Shown: piece by piece, positions 1 through 8,978 of the stretch
Layout: every line of letters begins with the position of its first letter
Position numbering within the stretch: the first letter of the stretch is position 1
Assembly (NCBI GenBank): GCA_041498815.1
Contig: JBGQJC010000003.1
Coordinates: 1-64,000 of the forward strand
Reading direction: 5' to 3'
Length of the DNA: 64,000 nucleotides
DNA from: DATDPM01 sp041498815
GTDB lineage: Bacteria; Pseudomonadota; Alphaproteobacteria; DATDPM01
Notes under the pieces: generated by a model
The model's input: the letters and a program-made list of their open reading frames with translations, nothing else
What the model was told of the DNA's origin: nothing
The model's database searches: none
Position numbers and translations under genes: made by a program

Positions 1-86
1 AACCGGCGATCGGCTATCGCCCCGTGGTGTTGAAGCCGCTCTCGAACGACGTTCCCGCCTTCCCGCCCAAACCGCGCGTCTACTGA
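1..86 (+). CDS. sdhA: Succinate dehydrogenase flavoprotein subunit, C-terminal end only
   Basis: The first 86 bases carry an open frame with codons from base 3 that ends in PPKPRVY and a TGA at 84-86. That ending is characteristic of the SdhA flavoprotein of succinate dehydrogenase (complex II), which oxidises succinate to fumarate on the inner face of the membrane. The gene sits 11 bases before sdhB, as in the usual sdhCDAB order. Only about 27 codons are in the window, so no active-site residue can be inspected. The call rests on the tail motif plus the neighbour. Confidence 0.8.
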   Translation, partial: PAIGYRPVVLKPLSNDVPAFPPKPRVY

Positions 87-97
87 CGGGGAACGAG

Positions 98-877
98 ATG
101 GCCGAAATCGCACTGCCGAAGAATTCCCGGGTCAAAAAGGGCAAGACGCACAAGGCGCCGGCGCAGGCCAAGGACGTGCGGGCTTTCGAGGTCTACCGTT
201 ACGATCCCGACTCGGGCGAGAACCCGACGCTCGATAGCTTCGAGATCGATCTTGCTTCTTGCGGGCCCATGGTCTTGGACGCGCTGTTGAAGATCAAAAA
301 CGAAGTGGACAGCACGCTGACGCTCCGCCGTTCCTGCCGCGAAGGGATTTGCGGATCCTGCGCGATGAACATCGACGGCACCAATACCCTCGCCTGTTTG
401 AAGCCGATCCGCGAGGTGACCGGCCGTGTGCGCGTCTATCCGTTGCCGCACCTGCCGGTGGTGAAAGACCTGGTGCCGGATTTGAGCCAGTTCTACCGGC
501 AATATGCGTCGATCGAGCCTTGGATGAAGGCCGGGCCGCCGGCAAACGGCGACCGCGAACGGCGGCAATCGCCCGAACAGCGCGCCAAGCTCGACGGGCC
601 GTCCGACTGCATTCTCTGTGCCTGCTGTTCCACGGCGTGCCCGAGCTATTGGTGGAACAGCGACCGCTATCTGGGCCCGGCGATTTTGTTGCAGGCCTAC
701 CGCTGGATCGCGGATTCCAGGGACGAGGCGGCCGACGAGCGGCTCGATGCCCTCGATGACACCTTCAAGCTCTACCGCTGCCACACCATCATGAACTGCA
801 CCCGTACCTGCCCCAAGGGCCTCAACCCGGCCCAGGCGATCGGGGAAATCAAGAAGATGATCGCGGGCCGGGAATGA
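98..877 (+). CDS. sdhB: Succinate dehydrogenase iron-sulfur subunit
   Basis: A 259-residue protein of normal SdhB length. It passes electrons from the SdhA flavin to quinone through three Fe-S clusters in membrane-bound complex II. The N-terminal ferredoxin domain has the [2Fe-2S] ligands in SCREGICGSC (Cys80, 85, 88) plus Cys100. The C-terminal domain has CILCACC and CP (residues 171-182), then Cys228, Cys234 and Cys238 (in NCTRTCP), which supply the [4Fe-4S] and [3Fe-4S] clusters. The first 25 residues are a Lys/Ala-rich lead-in also seen in other alphaproteobacterial SdhB. ATG at 98 follows a GGGGAACGAG ribosome site, 11 bases after the sdhA stop. Confidence 0.97.
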   Translation: MAEIALPKNSRVKKGKTHKAPAQAKDVRAFEVYRYDPDSGENPTLDSFEIDLASCGPMVLDALLKIKNEVDSTLTLRRSCREGICGSCAMNIDGTNTLACLKPIREVTGRVRVYPLPHLPVVKDLVPDLSQFYRQYASIEPWMKAGPPANGDRERRQSPEQRAKLDGPSDCILCACCSTACPSYWWNSDRYLGPAILLQAYRWIADSRDEAADERLDALDDTFKLYRCHTIMNCTRTCPKGLNPAQAIGEIKKMIAGRE

Positions 878-905
878 AAACGGCCGCAGGCGGATCGATC
901 CGGGT

Positions 906-1520
906 GTGACCGCCGCCCCGCCGCAACTCTTGAAGGCGCGAATCCGTCACAGCTGGATGGCGGGCGTTGCCATCGTTCTGGTGCTGTTCGTCACCGACGG
1001 CAGCTTCAAACACGGCGGCATGCTGCGCGCGACCTTCGAATGGCTGGGATACGCGGCGCTCGTGGTTTGCGTTCTCGGGCGCGCGTGGTGCTCGGCTTAC
1101 ATCGGCGGACGCAAGAAATACGAGTTGATCTCGATGGGCCCCTATTCGGTGGTCCGCAATCCGCTTTATCTGTTCAGCTTCATCGGCGTCGTCGGCATCG
1201 GATTCTGCACCGGCGTCGTGACCTTCCTGATTCTATTGCCGCTGCTTTTCGTCTCCTATTACCGCTTGGTGGTGCGGCGCGAGGAAGCCTTCATGATGGC
1301 CAGCTTCGGCGACGATTTCGCCCGCTATGCGAGCCGCGTGCCGCGCTGGCTGCCCGATTTCAAGCTCTGGCAGGACGTTCCCGAGATCGCGGTCAGGCCG
1401 CATTACCTGCTTTTTACCTTGCGCGATTCGGCCGCGTTTTTCATCGCCTTTCCGGCGCTCGATCTCATCCAGACGCTGCACGGGGCGGGCGTGTTGCCGG
1501 CGCTCCTGCGCCTTCCCTGA
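906..1520 (+). CDS. Isoprenylcysteine carboxyl methyltransferase-family membrane protein
   Basis: A 204-residue membrane protein with a GTG start at 906, 28 bases after sdhB. The central motif GPYSVVRNPLYLFSF, followed by a hydrophobic span and then YRLVVRREE and ARYASRVPRW, matches the ICMT/PEMT-type methyltransferase fold (integral membrane enzymes that use S-adenosylmethionine). Hydrophobic segments lie near residues 17-30, 45-60, 90-125 and 170-190. In bacteria the substrate of this family is usually unknown. The gene may be cotranscribed with sdhB, but nothing links it to succinate oxidation. Confidence 0.75.
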   Translation: MTAAPPQLLKARIRHSWMAGVAIVLVLFVTDGSFKHGGMLRATFEWLGYAALVVCVLGRAWCSAYIGGRKKYELISMGPYSVVRNPLYLFSFIGVVGIGFCTGVVTFLILLPLLFVSYYRLVVRREEAFMMASFGDDFARYASRVPRWLPDFKLWQDVPEIAVRPHYLLFTLRDSAAFFIAFPALDLIQTLHGAGVLPALLRLP

Positions 1521-1536
1521 CGGCTACCGGCCCCGC

Positions 1537-1743
1537 TTATTCGAGCGCGATCTCGCCGTCGAGTTCGTGGGCAAGCCCGATCGAATCAATCGTGAGCTTC
1601 ACCCGGGCCCTAAGCCTCTCGTTGCCCTTGAGCCCGCCCTTTTCGATTGCCTTTTTAACCGCCTGCTCGATCTCGCGCTGCGAGGTCACGCCCACGATTT
1701 TGAGGAATTTGCGGATCTCCATGTTGAAGACGTCGTCGTTCAT
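1537..1743 (-). CDS. DUF6494-family small protein
   Basis: A 68-residue cytoplasmic protein beginning MNDDVFNMEIRKFLK and ending DGEIALE. This layout (an N-terminal helix with VGVTSQREIE, then a short beta-rich tail) is that of the DUF6494 family, small proteins of unknown function common in alphaproteobacteria. I chose the ATG at 1743 because AAGGAAGG lies just upstream; an in-frame ATG 33 bases earlier lacks such a site and would add non-conserved residues. It is convergent with the methyltransferase gene and divergent from nadA. The Ser/Lys-rich middle suggests a simple helical fold; no catalytic residues are evident. Confidence 0.75.
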   Translation of the reverse strand: MNDDVFNMEIRKFLKIVGVTSQREIEQAVKKAIEKGGLKGNERLRARVKLTIDSIGLAHELDGEIALE

Positions 1744-1897
1744 TGGATGCCTTCCTTTCGCCCTTGTCCGGAGCATATCAGCCGCCCGCCCCCTGGCCAG
1801 GGGCTGGGTTCCAAAGGGCTGTTTTGCCGTTGAAATTGGCTGGTCCCATACCTTGATTTAGGATATCGGAGATGATGGGCGGCTAAGGACCCCCCCA

Positions 1898-2917
1898 ATG
1901 AAAGCGATGATCGAAACCGCCATTCCGGCCAGCCAGGGAGCGATGACGCTCCAGGCCCTCGACCCATTGATCGATCTCGAAACCGAGATCGGGAAGCTGA
2001 AGCGCGAGCGCAACGCCGTCATCCTCGCCCATTATTATCAAGACGGCGAAATCCAGGACATCGCCGACTTCGTGGGCGATTCGCTCGACCTTTCGCGCAA
2101 GGCCCAGGCGACCATGGCCGACGTGATCGTCTTTTGCGGCGTGCGCTTCATGGCCGAGGTGGCCAAGGTCCTGAGCCCGGACCGCACGGTGCTCATCCCC
2201 GATGTCGATGCCGGCTGCTCGCTCGAATCGTCTTGCCCGCCGGAGGCGTTTCGCGCCTGGCGGCAAAAACACCCGGGCCATGTCGCGATCACCTATATCA
2301 ATTGCTCGGCCGAGGTGAAGGCGCTGTCCGATATCATTTGCACGTCGTCGAACGCCGAGGCGATCATCCGTCAGATTCCCAAGGACCAGCCGATCCTGTT
2401 CGCGCCCGACCGGTTCTTGGGTGCCTATCTCGCGCGCAAGACCGGCCGCGACCTCGTGCTTTGGCCCGGCACCTGCGTGGTGCACGAGCAGTTCTCGGAA
2501 CGCGAATTGGTCAAGCTCCGCGTCCAGCACCCCAAAGCCAAGCTCGCGGCGCACCCCGAATGCCCGGAGCCGATCCTGCGCATGGCCGATCACATCGGCT
2601 CGACCACCTCGCTGCTGAATTACGTGACCCAGTCGGCGGACGAGGAATTCATCATCGCGACCGAGTCCCACATCATCCATCAGATGCAAAAGCGCTCGCC
2701 CGGAAAGCGTTTCTTCGCGGCGCCGGGCATGGACGAAAGCTGTGCCTGCAACCACTGCCCCTTCATGGCGCTCAACACCATGGAGAAGCTGTATCTCGCC
2801 CTCGTCAACATGGCGCCCCGCATCGAGATTCCCGAAGCGCTCCGGCGCGCGGCTTTGAGGCCGCTGACGCGCATGCTGGAGATGTCGCCGCGCCCCAAAA
2901 TCGCCGGGGCCGCGTGA
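1898..2917 (+). CDS. nadA: Quinolinate synthase A
   Basis: A 339-residue protein that condenses iminoaspartate with dihydroxyacetone phosphate to quinolinate in de novo NAD synthesis. It uses a [4Fe-4S] cluster held by three cysteines. Candidate ligands are in GCSLESSCP (near residue 108), PGTCVVHE (near 191) and CACNHCPFM (near 285). Family blocks AHYYQDGEIQD, GDSLDLSRKA and HPEC are all present. ATG at 1898 is preceded by a C-run rather than a good Shine-Dalgarno; ATG codons 9 bases downstream and at residue 15 are possible starts. nadC follows directly. nadB, which makes iminoaspartate, is not next to it here, unlike many operons. Confidence 0.97.
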   Translation: MKAMIETAIPASQGAMTLQALDPLIDLETEIGKLKRERNAVILAHYYQDGEIQDIADFVGDSLDLSRKAQATMADVIVFCGVRFMAEVAKVLSPDRTVLIPDVDAGCSLESSCPPEAFRAWRQKHPGHVAITYINCSAEVKALSDIICTSSNAEAIIRQIPKDQPILFAPDRFLGAYLARKTGRDLVLWPGTCVVHEQFSERELVKLRVQHPKAKLAAHPECPEPILRMADHIGSTTSLLNYVTQSADEEFIIATESHIIHQMQKRSPGKRFFAAPGMDESCACNHCPFMALNTMEKLYLALVNMAPRIEIPEALRRAALRPLTRMLEMSPRPKIAGAA

Positions 2918-2938
2918 GCCCCCTTTCGTGATCGAAGC

Positions 2939-3775
2939 TTGCGCCTGAGCGATCTGGAAATCGAAGACTTCATCGCCCGCGCGCTGGCCGAAGACATCGG
3001 CGCGGGCGATATCACCTCCAAAGCCGTGATTCCGGAATCGGCAAGGCTCGAAGCCGAAATGCGCGCCCGCGAGAGTCTGGTGGTGGCGGGGCTCGATATC
3101 GCGCTCGCCGTATTTCACAGGCTCGAACCCGGATGCCGCACGGAAGTTCTCGTTCGCGACGGGGTGCTCGCGCAACCGGGCGCCGTGCTGGCGCGCATTG
3201 CGGGGCCGGCGCGGGGACTTCTTGCCGCCGAGCGCACGGCGCTCAATATCGTCCAGCATTTATCCGGCATCGCCACGTTGACGCGCACCTTCGTGGACCG
3301 CGTGGCCGGAACCGGCGCCGTCATTCTCGATACCCGGAAGACCATTCCCGGCTTGCGCAATATGGCCAAATACGCGAGCGCGACGGGCGGGGCCAAGAAC
3401 CACCGCCTCGGGCTCTATGACGGGGTGCTGATCAAGGACAACCACATCGCGGTTTGCGGGGGAATTAGCAAAGCGGTCGAAGCGGCGAAAGAGGCAGGGC
3501 TTGCCGACATCGAGGTCGAATGCGACACCCTCGAGCAGGTGGCCGAGGCGCTCGATTGCGGCGTGCCGCATCTCTTGCTCGACAACATGGATTTGGCGGC
3601 GCTGCGCGAGGCGGTGAAACTCGCCAAGGGCTTTGCCACCACCGAGGCCTCGGGCGGGGTCACGCTCGAGACCGTGCGGGCCATCGCCGAAACCGGGGTC
3701 GATTTCATCTCCGCCGGCCGCATCACCCAGTCGGCTCCGGCGGTTGACATCGGCCTCGACTACGCGGCCGGCTAG
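2939..3775 (+). CDS. nadC: Nicotinate-nucleotide pyrophosphorylase (carboxylating)
   Basis: A 278-residue quinolinate phosphoribosyltransferase, converting quinolinate and PRPP to nicotinate mononucleotide. Signature blocks are EDIGAGDITS at the N-terminus, AERTALNIVQHLSGIAT, DTRKTIPGLR, KNHRLGLYDGVLIKDNH, and IEVECDT with LLLDNM and ASGGV. Length and motif order are normal. The start is a TTG at 2939: the nadA TGA lies in the same frame 24 bases upstream and no ATG or GTG is available in that gap. It forms a two-gene operon with nadA and completes two of the three steps from aspartate toward NAD. Confidence 0.96.
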   Translation: MRLSDLEIEDFIARALAEDIGAGDITSKAVIPESARLEAEMRARESLVVAGLDIALAVFHRLEPGCRTEVLVRDGVLAQPGAVLARIAGPARGLLAAERTALNIVQHLSGIATLTRTFVDRVAGTGAVILDTRKTIPGLRNMAKYASATGGAKNHRLGLYDGVLIKDNHIAVCGGISKAVEAAKEAGLADIEVECDTLEQVAEALDCGVPHLLLDNMDLAALREAVKLAKGFATTEASGGVTLETVRAIAETGVDFISAGRITQSAPAVDIGLDYAAG

Positions 3776-3919
3776 GCGGGTCGGCGCAAGAGCCGCTCTT
3801 TCCTTGCCCTAAGCGCCGGAATCACGTTACTTAGCTTGATAACGCCGGGCTAAGACCCAGGCAAGCCGGGCTAGCCATAAGGAGCCGCCCGGCCCGAATA
3901 CGGTGCAGAGGGAGGAATC

Positions 3920-4933
3920 ATGGCCCGCAACAAGATCGCGCTGGTCGGCGCCGGGAACATCGGCGGAACGCTCGCCCATTTGGCCGCCCTCAAGGAATTG
4001 GGCGATGTCGTGCTGTTCGACATCATCGAAGGCGTGCCCCAGGGCAAGGCCCTCGACCTCGCCCAGTCCTCGCCCGTCATCGGTTTCGACACCGCCTTCA
4101 CCGGCACCAACGACTACAAGGACCTCAAGGGATCGGACGTCGTGATCGTGACCGCGGGCATCCCGCGCAAACCCGGCATGAGCCGCGACGATCTCATCGA
4201 AATCAACGCCAAGGTGATCTCGACCGTGGCCGCGGCGATCAAGAGTTACTGCCGGGACGCCTTCGTCATCGTGGTGACGAACCCCTTGGATGCCATGGTT
4301 TGGGTGATGCGCGAAAAATCGGGTCTCCCCCACAACAAGGTGGTGGGCATGGCGGGCGTGCTCGACACCGCGCGCTTCCGTTATTTCCTCGCCGACGAAT
4401 TCAAGGTTTCGGTCGAAGACGTGGGCGCCTTCGTTCTCGGCGGCCACGGCGACAGCATGGTGCCGCTCACGCGCTATTCGACCATCGCCGGTATCCCGCT
4501 TGCCGACGCCATCAAGATGGGATGGAGCACGGCGGAGCGCGTCGCTGCCATCGTGGAACGCACGAGAAACGGCGGCGGCGAGATCGTGGCGCTGTTGAAG
4601 ACCGGCTCGGCCTTCTATGCGCCGGCGACCGCGGCGATCGAAATGGCGGAATCCTATTTGCGCGACAAGAAGCGGGTGCTGCCCTGCGCGGTGTGGCTTA
4701 GGGGTGAATACGGCGTCAAGGATCTTTACGTCGGCGTGCCGGCGGTGATAGGTGCGGGCGGCGTCGAGCGCGTGGTCGAGATCGCGCTCAATGCCAAGGA
4801 GCGCGCCATGTTCGAAAAATCGATCGCGGCGGTTCGCTCGCTGGTCGAAGTGTCGGCGAAGATACTCGCCAAAGGCGGCGCCGCAAGAGCGGGCGATGCT
4901 GCACCGCGCAAAGGCGCAAAAGCCGCCAAATAG
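3920..4933 (+). CDS. mdh: Malate dehydrogenase (NAD-dependent, LDH-like type)
   Basis: A 337-residue enzyme that interconverts malate and oxaloacetate with NAD in the TCA cycle. It has the Rossmann start ALVGAGNIGGT, the NAD-binding acidic residue in FDI, the loop TAGIPRKPGMSRDDL, TNPLDAM and the catalytic His in GGHGDSMVP. These place it in the LDH-like Mdh group typical of alphaproteobacteria. The last ~18 residues (KGGAARAGDAAPRKGAKAAK) form an extra Lys/Ala tail beyond the usual ~320 residues. ATG at 3920 follows GAGGGAGG. It heads the mdh-sucCD-sucAB-lpdA TCA cluster, with a terminator-like hairpin overlapping its stop codon. Confidence 0.97.
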   Translation: MARNKIALVGAGNIGGTLAHLAALKELGDVVLFDIIEGVPQGKALDLAQSSPVIGFDTAFTGTNDYKDLKGSDVVIVTAGIPRKPGMSRDDLIEINAKVISTVAAAIKSYCRDAFVIVVTNPLDAMVWVMREKSGLPHNKVVGMAGVLDTARFRYFLADEFKVSVEDVGAFVLGGHGDSMVPLTRYSTIAGIPLADAIKMGWSTAERVAAIVERTRNGGGEIVALLKTGSAFYAPATAAIEMAESYLRDKKRVLPCAVWLRGEYGVKDLYVGVPAVIGAGGVERVVEIALNAKERAMFEKSIAAVRSLVEVSAKILAKGGAARAGDAAPRKGAKAAK

Positions 4934-4945
4934 CGGCTTTTTTTT
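4918..4945 (+). terminator. Rho-independent terminator after mdh
   Basis: AAAAGCCGC (4918-4926), a six-base loop CAAATA, and GCGGCTTTT (4933-4941) form a nine-pair stem followed by an unbroken T run to 4945. The last mdh codons and the TAG lie inside the hairpin. It would separate most mdh transcription from the sucC copy that starts 163 bases later. Confidence 0.85.
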
Positions 4946-5107
4946 CGCCTGTGCGGGGCGGGGCACGCACCGGCACAGGGCTGCGTCATGATGACGCCGC
5001 GGAACGGTTGCAGCGATGCCGGAGCGTGGCTATTAATGCGGGCTCTGTCCGCGGGGGGACGGACGGGGCGGCGTGACGCCGCTCCCGTTTGAAATAGGCG
5101 GGGCGAG

Positions 5108-6276
5108 ATGGATATCCACGAATATCAGGCGAAGCAGCTGCTCGGCAAATACGGAGTCACCGTGCCGGTCGGCGACATCGCCTACAAGGCGCATGAGGCC
5201 GAAAACGTCGCCAAGTGGCTGGACGAAGACGTCATGGTCGTCAAGGCGCAGATTCACGCCGGCGGGCGCGGCAAGGCGGGCGGCGTCAAGATCGTCCACT
5301 CGGTCGACGAGGCGATCGCGGCGGCCGACAAGATGTTCAACATGACCCTCGTCACCCACCAGACGGGCCCGCAAGGCCGCCCGGTTCACCGCGTTTATAT
5401 CGAGGCCGGCGTCGCCTACGAGAAGGAGCTTTATTTCTCGATCCTGAATGACCGCGAGACCGCGGGCATCACCGTCATCGGCTCGACCGAAGGCGGCATG
5501 GATATCGAGGAGGTCGCGGCCAAGTCGCCGGACAAGATCATCAAGATCAGGCTCGGTCCGGGCTCCAACCTGCAACCCCATCACGCGCGGAGCCTGTCGT
5601 ACGACCTCGGTCTCAAGGGTAAGATCGGCCGCTCCGCTCAAAAGCTTTTCCAAACCGCGTATCGGGCTTTCTACGACCTCGACGCTTCGCTATCGAGATC
5701 AACCCGCTGGTCGTGACAAAAGCGGGCGAAGTCATGGCGCTCGACTGCAAGATGAGCTTCGACGACAACGCCCTCTTCCGCCACCGCGACATCGAGGAGC
5801 TGCGCGATGACGACGAGGTCGATCCCCTGGAGCTGGAGGCGGCGCGCCACGATCTCAATTACGTCAAGCTGCCGGGAAACATCGGATTGATGGTCAACGG
5901 CGCCGGGCTTTCCATGGCGACCATGGATATCTTGAAATCCTACGGCGGCGAGGCGGCGAATTTCCTCGACGTCGCGGGTGCTGCGACGCCTGAGCGCGTG
6001 GCCGTGGCCTTCAAGCTCGTCTACTCCGACCCCGGCGTGAAGGGAATCTTGCTCAACATCTTCGGCGGCATGATGCGCTGCAATTCGATCGCCGAAGGCT
6101 TGGTCAGCGCCGCGCGCGAGGTGGGCTTGAACAAGCCCTTGGTGGTGCGGCTCGAAGGCACCAACGTCGAGATGGGGCGCGAGATCCTCAAAAACTCGGG
6201 ACTGCCGATCGAACCCGCGAGCTCCATGGGCGAGGCCGCCAAGAGGATCGTCGAAGCCGTGAAAAGAATCCCGTAA
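5108..6276 (+). pseudogene. Succinyl-CoA synthetase beta-like gene, frameshifted (first copy)
   Basis: The first frame (from ATG 5108) reads MDIHEYQAKQLLGKYGV through AYRAFYDLDAS. The frame then shifts and the homology resumes as EINPLVVTKAGEVM and continues to 6276. A single missing base near 5691-5692 explains this; the intact second copy reads DASLLEINPLVV at the same place. The N-terminal ATP-grasp and C-terminal CoA-ligase halves are otherwise full length. Two conserved loops also differ: FLDVAGAATPERV, where the second copy has FLDVGGGAT, and MMRCNS, where it has IMRCDV. This suggests relaxed selection or a changed substrate. Malate-CoA ligase (MtkA) is a relative that could look like this. 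A sequencing error could cause the shift but not the loop changes. Confidence 0.8.
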
Positions 6277-7154
6277 TGGCCGTTCTCATCACCCGCGAAT
6301 CGAGGATCATCTGCCAGGGTTTCACCGGAGCCCAGGGCACCTTCCATTCCGAGCAGGCGATCAAATACGGCACGGTCATGGTGGGCGGCGTGACGCCCGA
6401 TAAGGGCGGCACCACGCATTTGAATCTTCCCGTCTTCAACACGGTGGCCGAAGCGGTGGCAATGACCGACGCCAATGCCTCGGGGATTTACGTGCCGCCG
6501 CCGTTCGCGGCCGACGCTATTCTGGAAGCGGTCGACGCCGGGCTCGGCCTTGTCATATGCATCACCGATGGAATTCCGGTGCGCGACATGCAGCGCGTGA
6601 AGCGCGAGATGCGCGGCTGCAAGACGCGGCTCATCGGTCCCAACTGCCCGGGCGTGATCTCGCCGGGGATCGGAAAAATAGGAATTATGCCGGGCTATAT
6701 CCACACCCCGGGCAGGATCGGCATCGTGTCGCGCTCGGGCACGCTTTCATATGAGACGGCGGTGCAGACCGGCGCCGTCGGCTTTGGGCAATCCACCATC
6801 ATCGGCATCGGCGGCGACCCGGTGAACGGCACCAATTTCATGGAAGCGTTGCAGCTTTTCCTCGACGATCCCGACACCGACGGCATCGTGATGATCGGCG
6901 AGATCGGCGGCACCGCCGAGGTCGAGGCCGCGGATTTCATCAAGTCGTGGAAGAAAAATAGGAAGCCCGTGGCCGCCTTTATCGCCGGGGCGGCGGCGCC
7001 GCCCGGCCGGCGCATGGGCCATGCCGGGGCCATCATCGGCAGCGGCAGGGAAACGGCCGAGGCGAAAAAAGAGGCGCTGCGAGGCGCCGGAGTCGTGGTC
7101 GCCGAAACGATCGTCGAGATCGGCAAGGCGATTCAGAAAGCGCTCAAGGGATGA
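6276..7154 (+). CDS. sucD: Succinyl-CoA synthetase alpha-like subunit (first copy)
   Basis: A 292-residue CoA-ligase alpha subunit, uninterrupted. It has the N-terminal CoA-binding block CQGFTGAQGTFHSEQA, IGPNCPGVISPG, the ligase block IGIGGDPVNGTNF, and the phospho-acceptor histidine in RRMGHAGAI near residue 247. Its ATG shares one base with the stop of the broken beta gene, so the two were built as one translational unit. Without an intact beta partner it could only work with the second-copy SucC or not at all. It could equally be the alpha subunit of a malate-CoA ligase (MtkB); sequence reading alone does not decide. Confidence 0.85.
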   Translation: MAVLITRESRIICQGFTGAQGTFHSEQAIKYGTVMVGGVTPDKGGTTHLNLPVFNTVAEAVAMTDANASGIYVPPPFAADAILEAVDAGLGLVICITDGIPVRDMQRVKREMRGCKTRLIGPNCPGVISPGIGKIGIMPGYIHTPGRIGIVSRSGTLSYETAVQTGAVGFGQSTIIGIGGDPVNGTNFMEALQLFLDDPDTDGIVMIGEIGGTAEVEAADFIKSWKKNRKPVAAFIAGAAAPPGRRMGHAGAIIGSGRETAEAKKEALRGAGVVVAETIVEIGKAIQKALKG

Positions 7155-7176
7155 TCGGAATGACGGGGGAAGAACC

Positions 7177-7701
7177 ATGGCCGAGAACGCGCTGATTGTA
7201 TATGTCGGGGCCGACCGCGCCGGGCTGGTCTCCAAAGTGACCGGGCGCCTGTTCGAGCTGGGCGGCGATCTCGGCGACGTCACCTTCAACGCGCTCGGCG
7301 AGGCGGCCGAGATGACGCTGCTATGCGAAATGCCCAAGGACCTGACGCTGGACCGGCTGGCGAAGGAGCTTAAGGCGCTGCCGGAAGTCCAGTCGGGCGA
7401 GCTCAAGGTGACCGCGTTCCACATGAAGACCATGCTGGGGCCGTCGTCCCGCATCACCCACCGGATCATCCTCTCCGGCGGCGACCGGCCCGGCTTGGTC
7501 GCGAAAATCACCAAGATCATCGACGAACACGGCGCCAATATCGTGCGCATGACCGCCGAGCGCCTGACCGGCGCCTCGGGCAAGCAATACATCTCGCGCT
7601 TCGCGATATCCTTGCGCGAGGAACGCGCACCCGCGTGTCTCGGCGCAATCGTGACCCTGGCTGGCGAACTCAAGCTCACGTTTAGATACGAGACCGCCTA
7701 G
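7177..7701 (+). CDS. Tandem ACT-domain regulatory protein (GcvR-like)
   Basis: A 174-residue protein with two ACT-type modules. The first (residues 1-80) opens NALIVYVGADRAGLVSKVTG; the second (about 90-174) opens THRIILSGGDRPGLVAKITK and contains HGANIVRMTAE. Such paired ACT domains without an enzyme occur in GcvR-type regulators, which bind small ligands, often amino acids, and act through partner proteins. ATG at 7177 follows GGGGGAAGAACC and lies 22 bases after the first sucD, so it may be cotranscribed. Its place between two succinyl-CoA synthetase pairs is unusual. No DNA-binding motif is visible. Confidence 0.75.
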   Translation: MAENALIVYVGADRAGLVSKVTGRLFELGGDLGDVTFNALGEAAEMTLLCEMPKDLTLDRLAKELKALPEVQSGELKVTAFHMKTMLGPSSRITHRIILSGGDRPGLVAKITKIIDEHGANIVRMTAERLTGASGKQYISRFAISLREERAPACLGAIVTLAGELKLTFRYETA

Positions 7702-7808
7702 CCGGATTCGCCGCCCCCGCCGAAAGATTGGCGTCCCCGGGGCTTGCGCCCGAGGCGCGTTTCGGTTTTTGTTAGGGGACCGCTGCAAGGGCATCAATCC
7801 GGCACCCC

Positions 7809-8978
7809 ATGAATATCCACGAGTACCAGGCGAAGCAGTTGCTGGCCCGGTTCGGCGTCGCCGTGCCGCGGGGCGCGGTCGCCTATACCGCGCGCGAGGC
7901 GGAACAGGCGGCCAAGAACCTGGGCGGGCACGTCTGGGTCGTGAAGGCGCAGATCCACGCCGGCGGGCGCGGCAAGGGGGGCGGCGTCAAGGTGGTCAAA
8001 AGCCTGGCCGAGGTGAAGCAGGCGGCCGAGAAGATGATCGGCACCAAGCTCGTCACCCACCAGACCGGCCCCGGCGGCAAAGAGGTCAAGCGCGTCTACA
8101 TCGAGGAAGGCCTGAACATCGCCCGCGAGCTCTATGCCAGCCTTTTGATCGACCGCGCGACCTCGCGCGTGACGATATTGGCCTCGCAGGCCGGCGGCAT
8201 GGACATCGAGGAAGTCGCGGCCAAGGAACCGCACCGGCTGATTAAGGTTTCGATCGACCCGGCCACGGGCATCGAGCCCTTCCACACGCGCAAGATCGTC
8301 TACCGGCTGGGCCTGAGCGGGGAACCCGCGGCTTTTGCGGCGGCGCTGATCACGGGCCTCTACCGCGCGTTCATGGCGCTCGATGCCAGCCTGCTCGAGA
8401 TCAATCCGCTGGTGGTGACCAAAGAGGGGAAGATCGTGGCCTTGGATGCCAAGATGAATTTCGACGACAACGCGCTCTTCCGCCACAAGGACATCGAGGA
8501 GCTACGCGACGAAGACGAAGAGGATGCGACCGAATCCGAGGCGGCGAAGAACGGCCTCAATTACGTGAAGCTCGACGGCAACATCGGCTGCATGGTGAAC
8601 GGCGCCGGGCTTGCCATGGCGACCATGGACACGGTCCATGCGGCGGGCGGCGAGCCCGCGAATTTCCTCGACGTCGGCGGGGGTGCCACGCGCGAGCGGG
8701 TGGCGATCGCCTTCAAGCTGATCATCCGCGACCCCAAGGTCGAAGGGATCATGGTCAACATCTTCGGCGGCATCATGCGCTGCGACGTGATCGCCGAAGG
8801 GATCGTGGCGGCGGTGCGCGAGGTCAATCTCGTCGTGCCGCTGGTGGTGCGGCTCGAAGGCACCAATGTCGATCTGGGCAAGGAAATCCTGGCCAAATCC
8901 GGGCTCAAGATCACCGCCGCCAACAGTTTGGAAGACGCCGCGCGAAAGATCGTCAAAGCGGTCAAGAGCGCCGCCTGA
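7809..8978 (+). CDS. sucC: Succinyl-CoA synthetase beta subunit (second, intact copy)
   Basis: A 389-residue ADP/GDP-forming succinyl-CoA synthetase beta subunit of the TCA cycle. The ATP-grasp part begins MNIHEYQAKQLLARFGV, with VKAQIHAGGRGKGGGVK, MDIEEVAA, LLEINPLVV and DAKMNFDDNALFR. The C-terminal ligase part has NGAGLAMATMD, FLDVGGGATRERV, NIFGGIMRCDVIA and RLEGTNVDLG, all in canonical form. It is full length and carries every conserved loop that the first copy has lost. The stop overlaps the sucD start (ATGA), fitting 1:1 synthesis. This pair probably provides the cell's working enzyme. Confidence 0.96.
   Translation: MNIHEYQAKQLLARFGVAVPRGAVAYTAREAEQAAKNLGGHVWVVKAQIHAGGRGKGGGVKVVKSLAEVKQAAEKMIGTKLVTHQTGPGGKEVKRVYIEEGLNIARELYASLLIDRATSRVTILASQAGGMDIEEVAAKEPHRLIKVSIDPATGIEPFHTRKIVYRLGLSGEPAAFAAALITGLYRAFMALDASLLEINPLVVTKEGKIVALDAKMNFDDNALFRHKDIEELRDEDEEDATESEAAKNGLNYVKLDGNIGCMVNGAGLAMATMDTVHAAGGEPANFLDVGGGATRERVAIAFKLIIRDPKVEGIMVNIFGGIMRCDVIAEGIVAAVREVNLVVPLVVRLEGTNVDLGKEILAKSGLKITAANSLEDAARKIVKAVKSAA

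Noticed and set aside
1826..1870. A sigma-70-like promoter before nadA (TTGAAA with a distant TAGGAT or GATTTA)
   Set aside because: The spacer lengths (23 or 19 bases) are too long or the -10 match too poor to support it.
5108..7154. Naming the first pair mtkAB (malate-CoA ligase)
   Set aside because: SucCD and MtkAB are too alike to separate by eye, no other serine-cycle gene is in the window, and the beta gene is broken. Kept only as an alternative.
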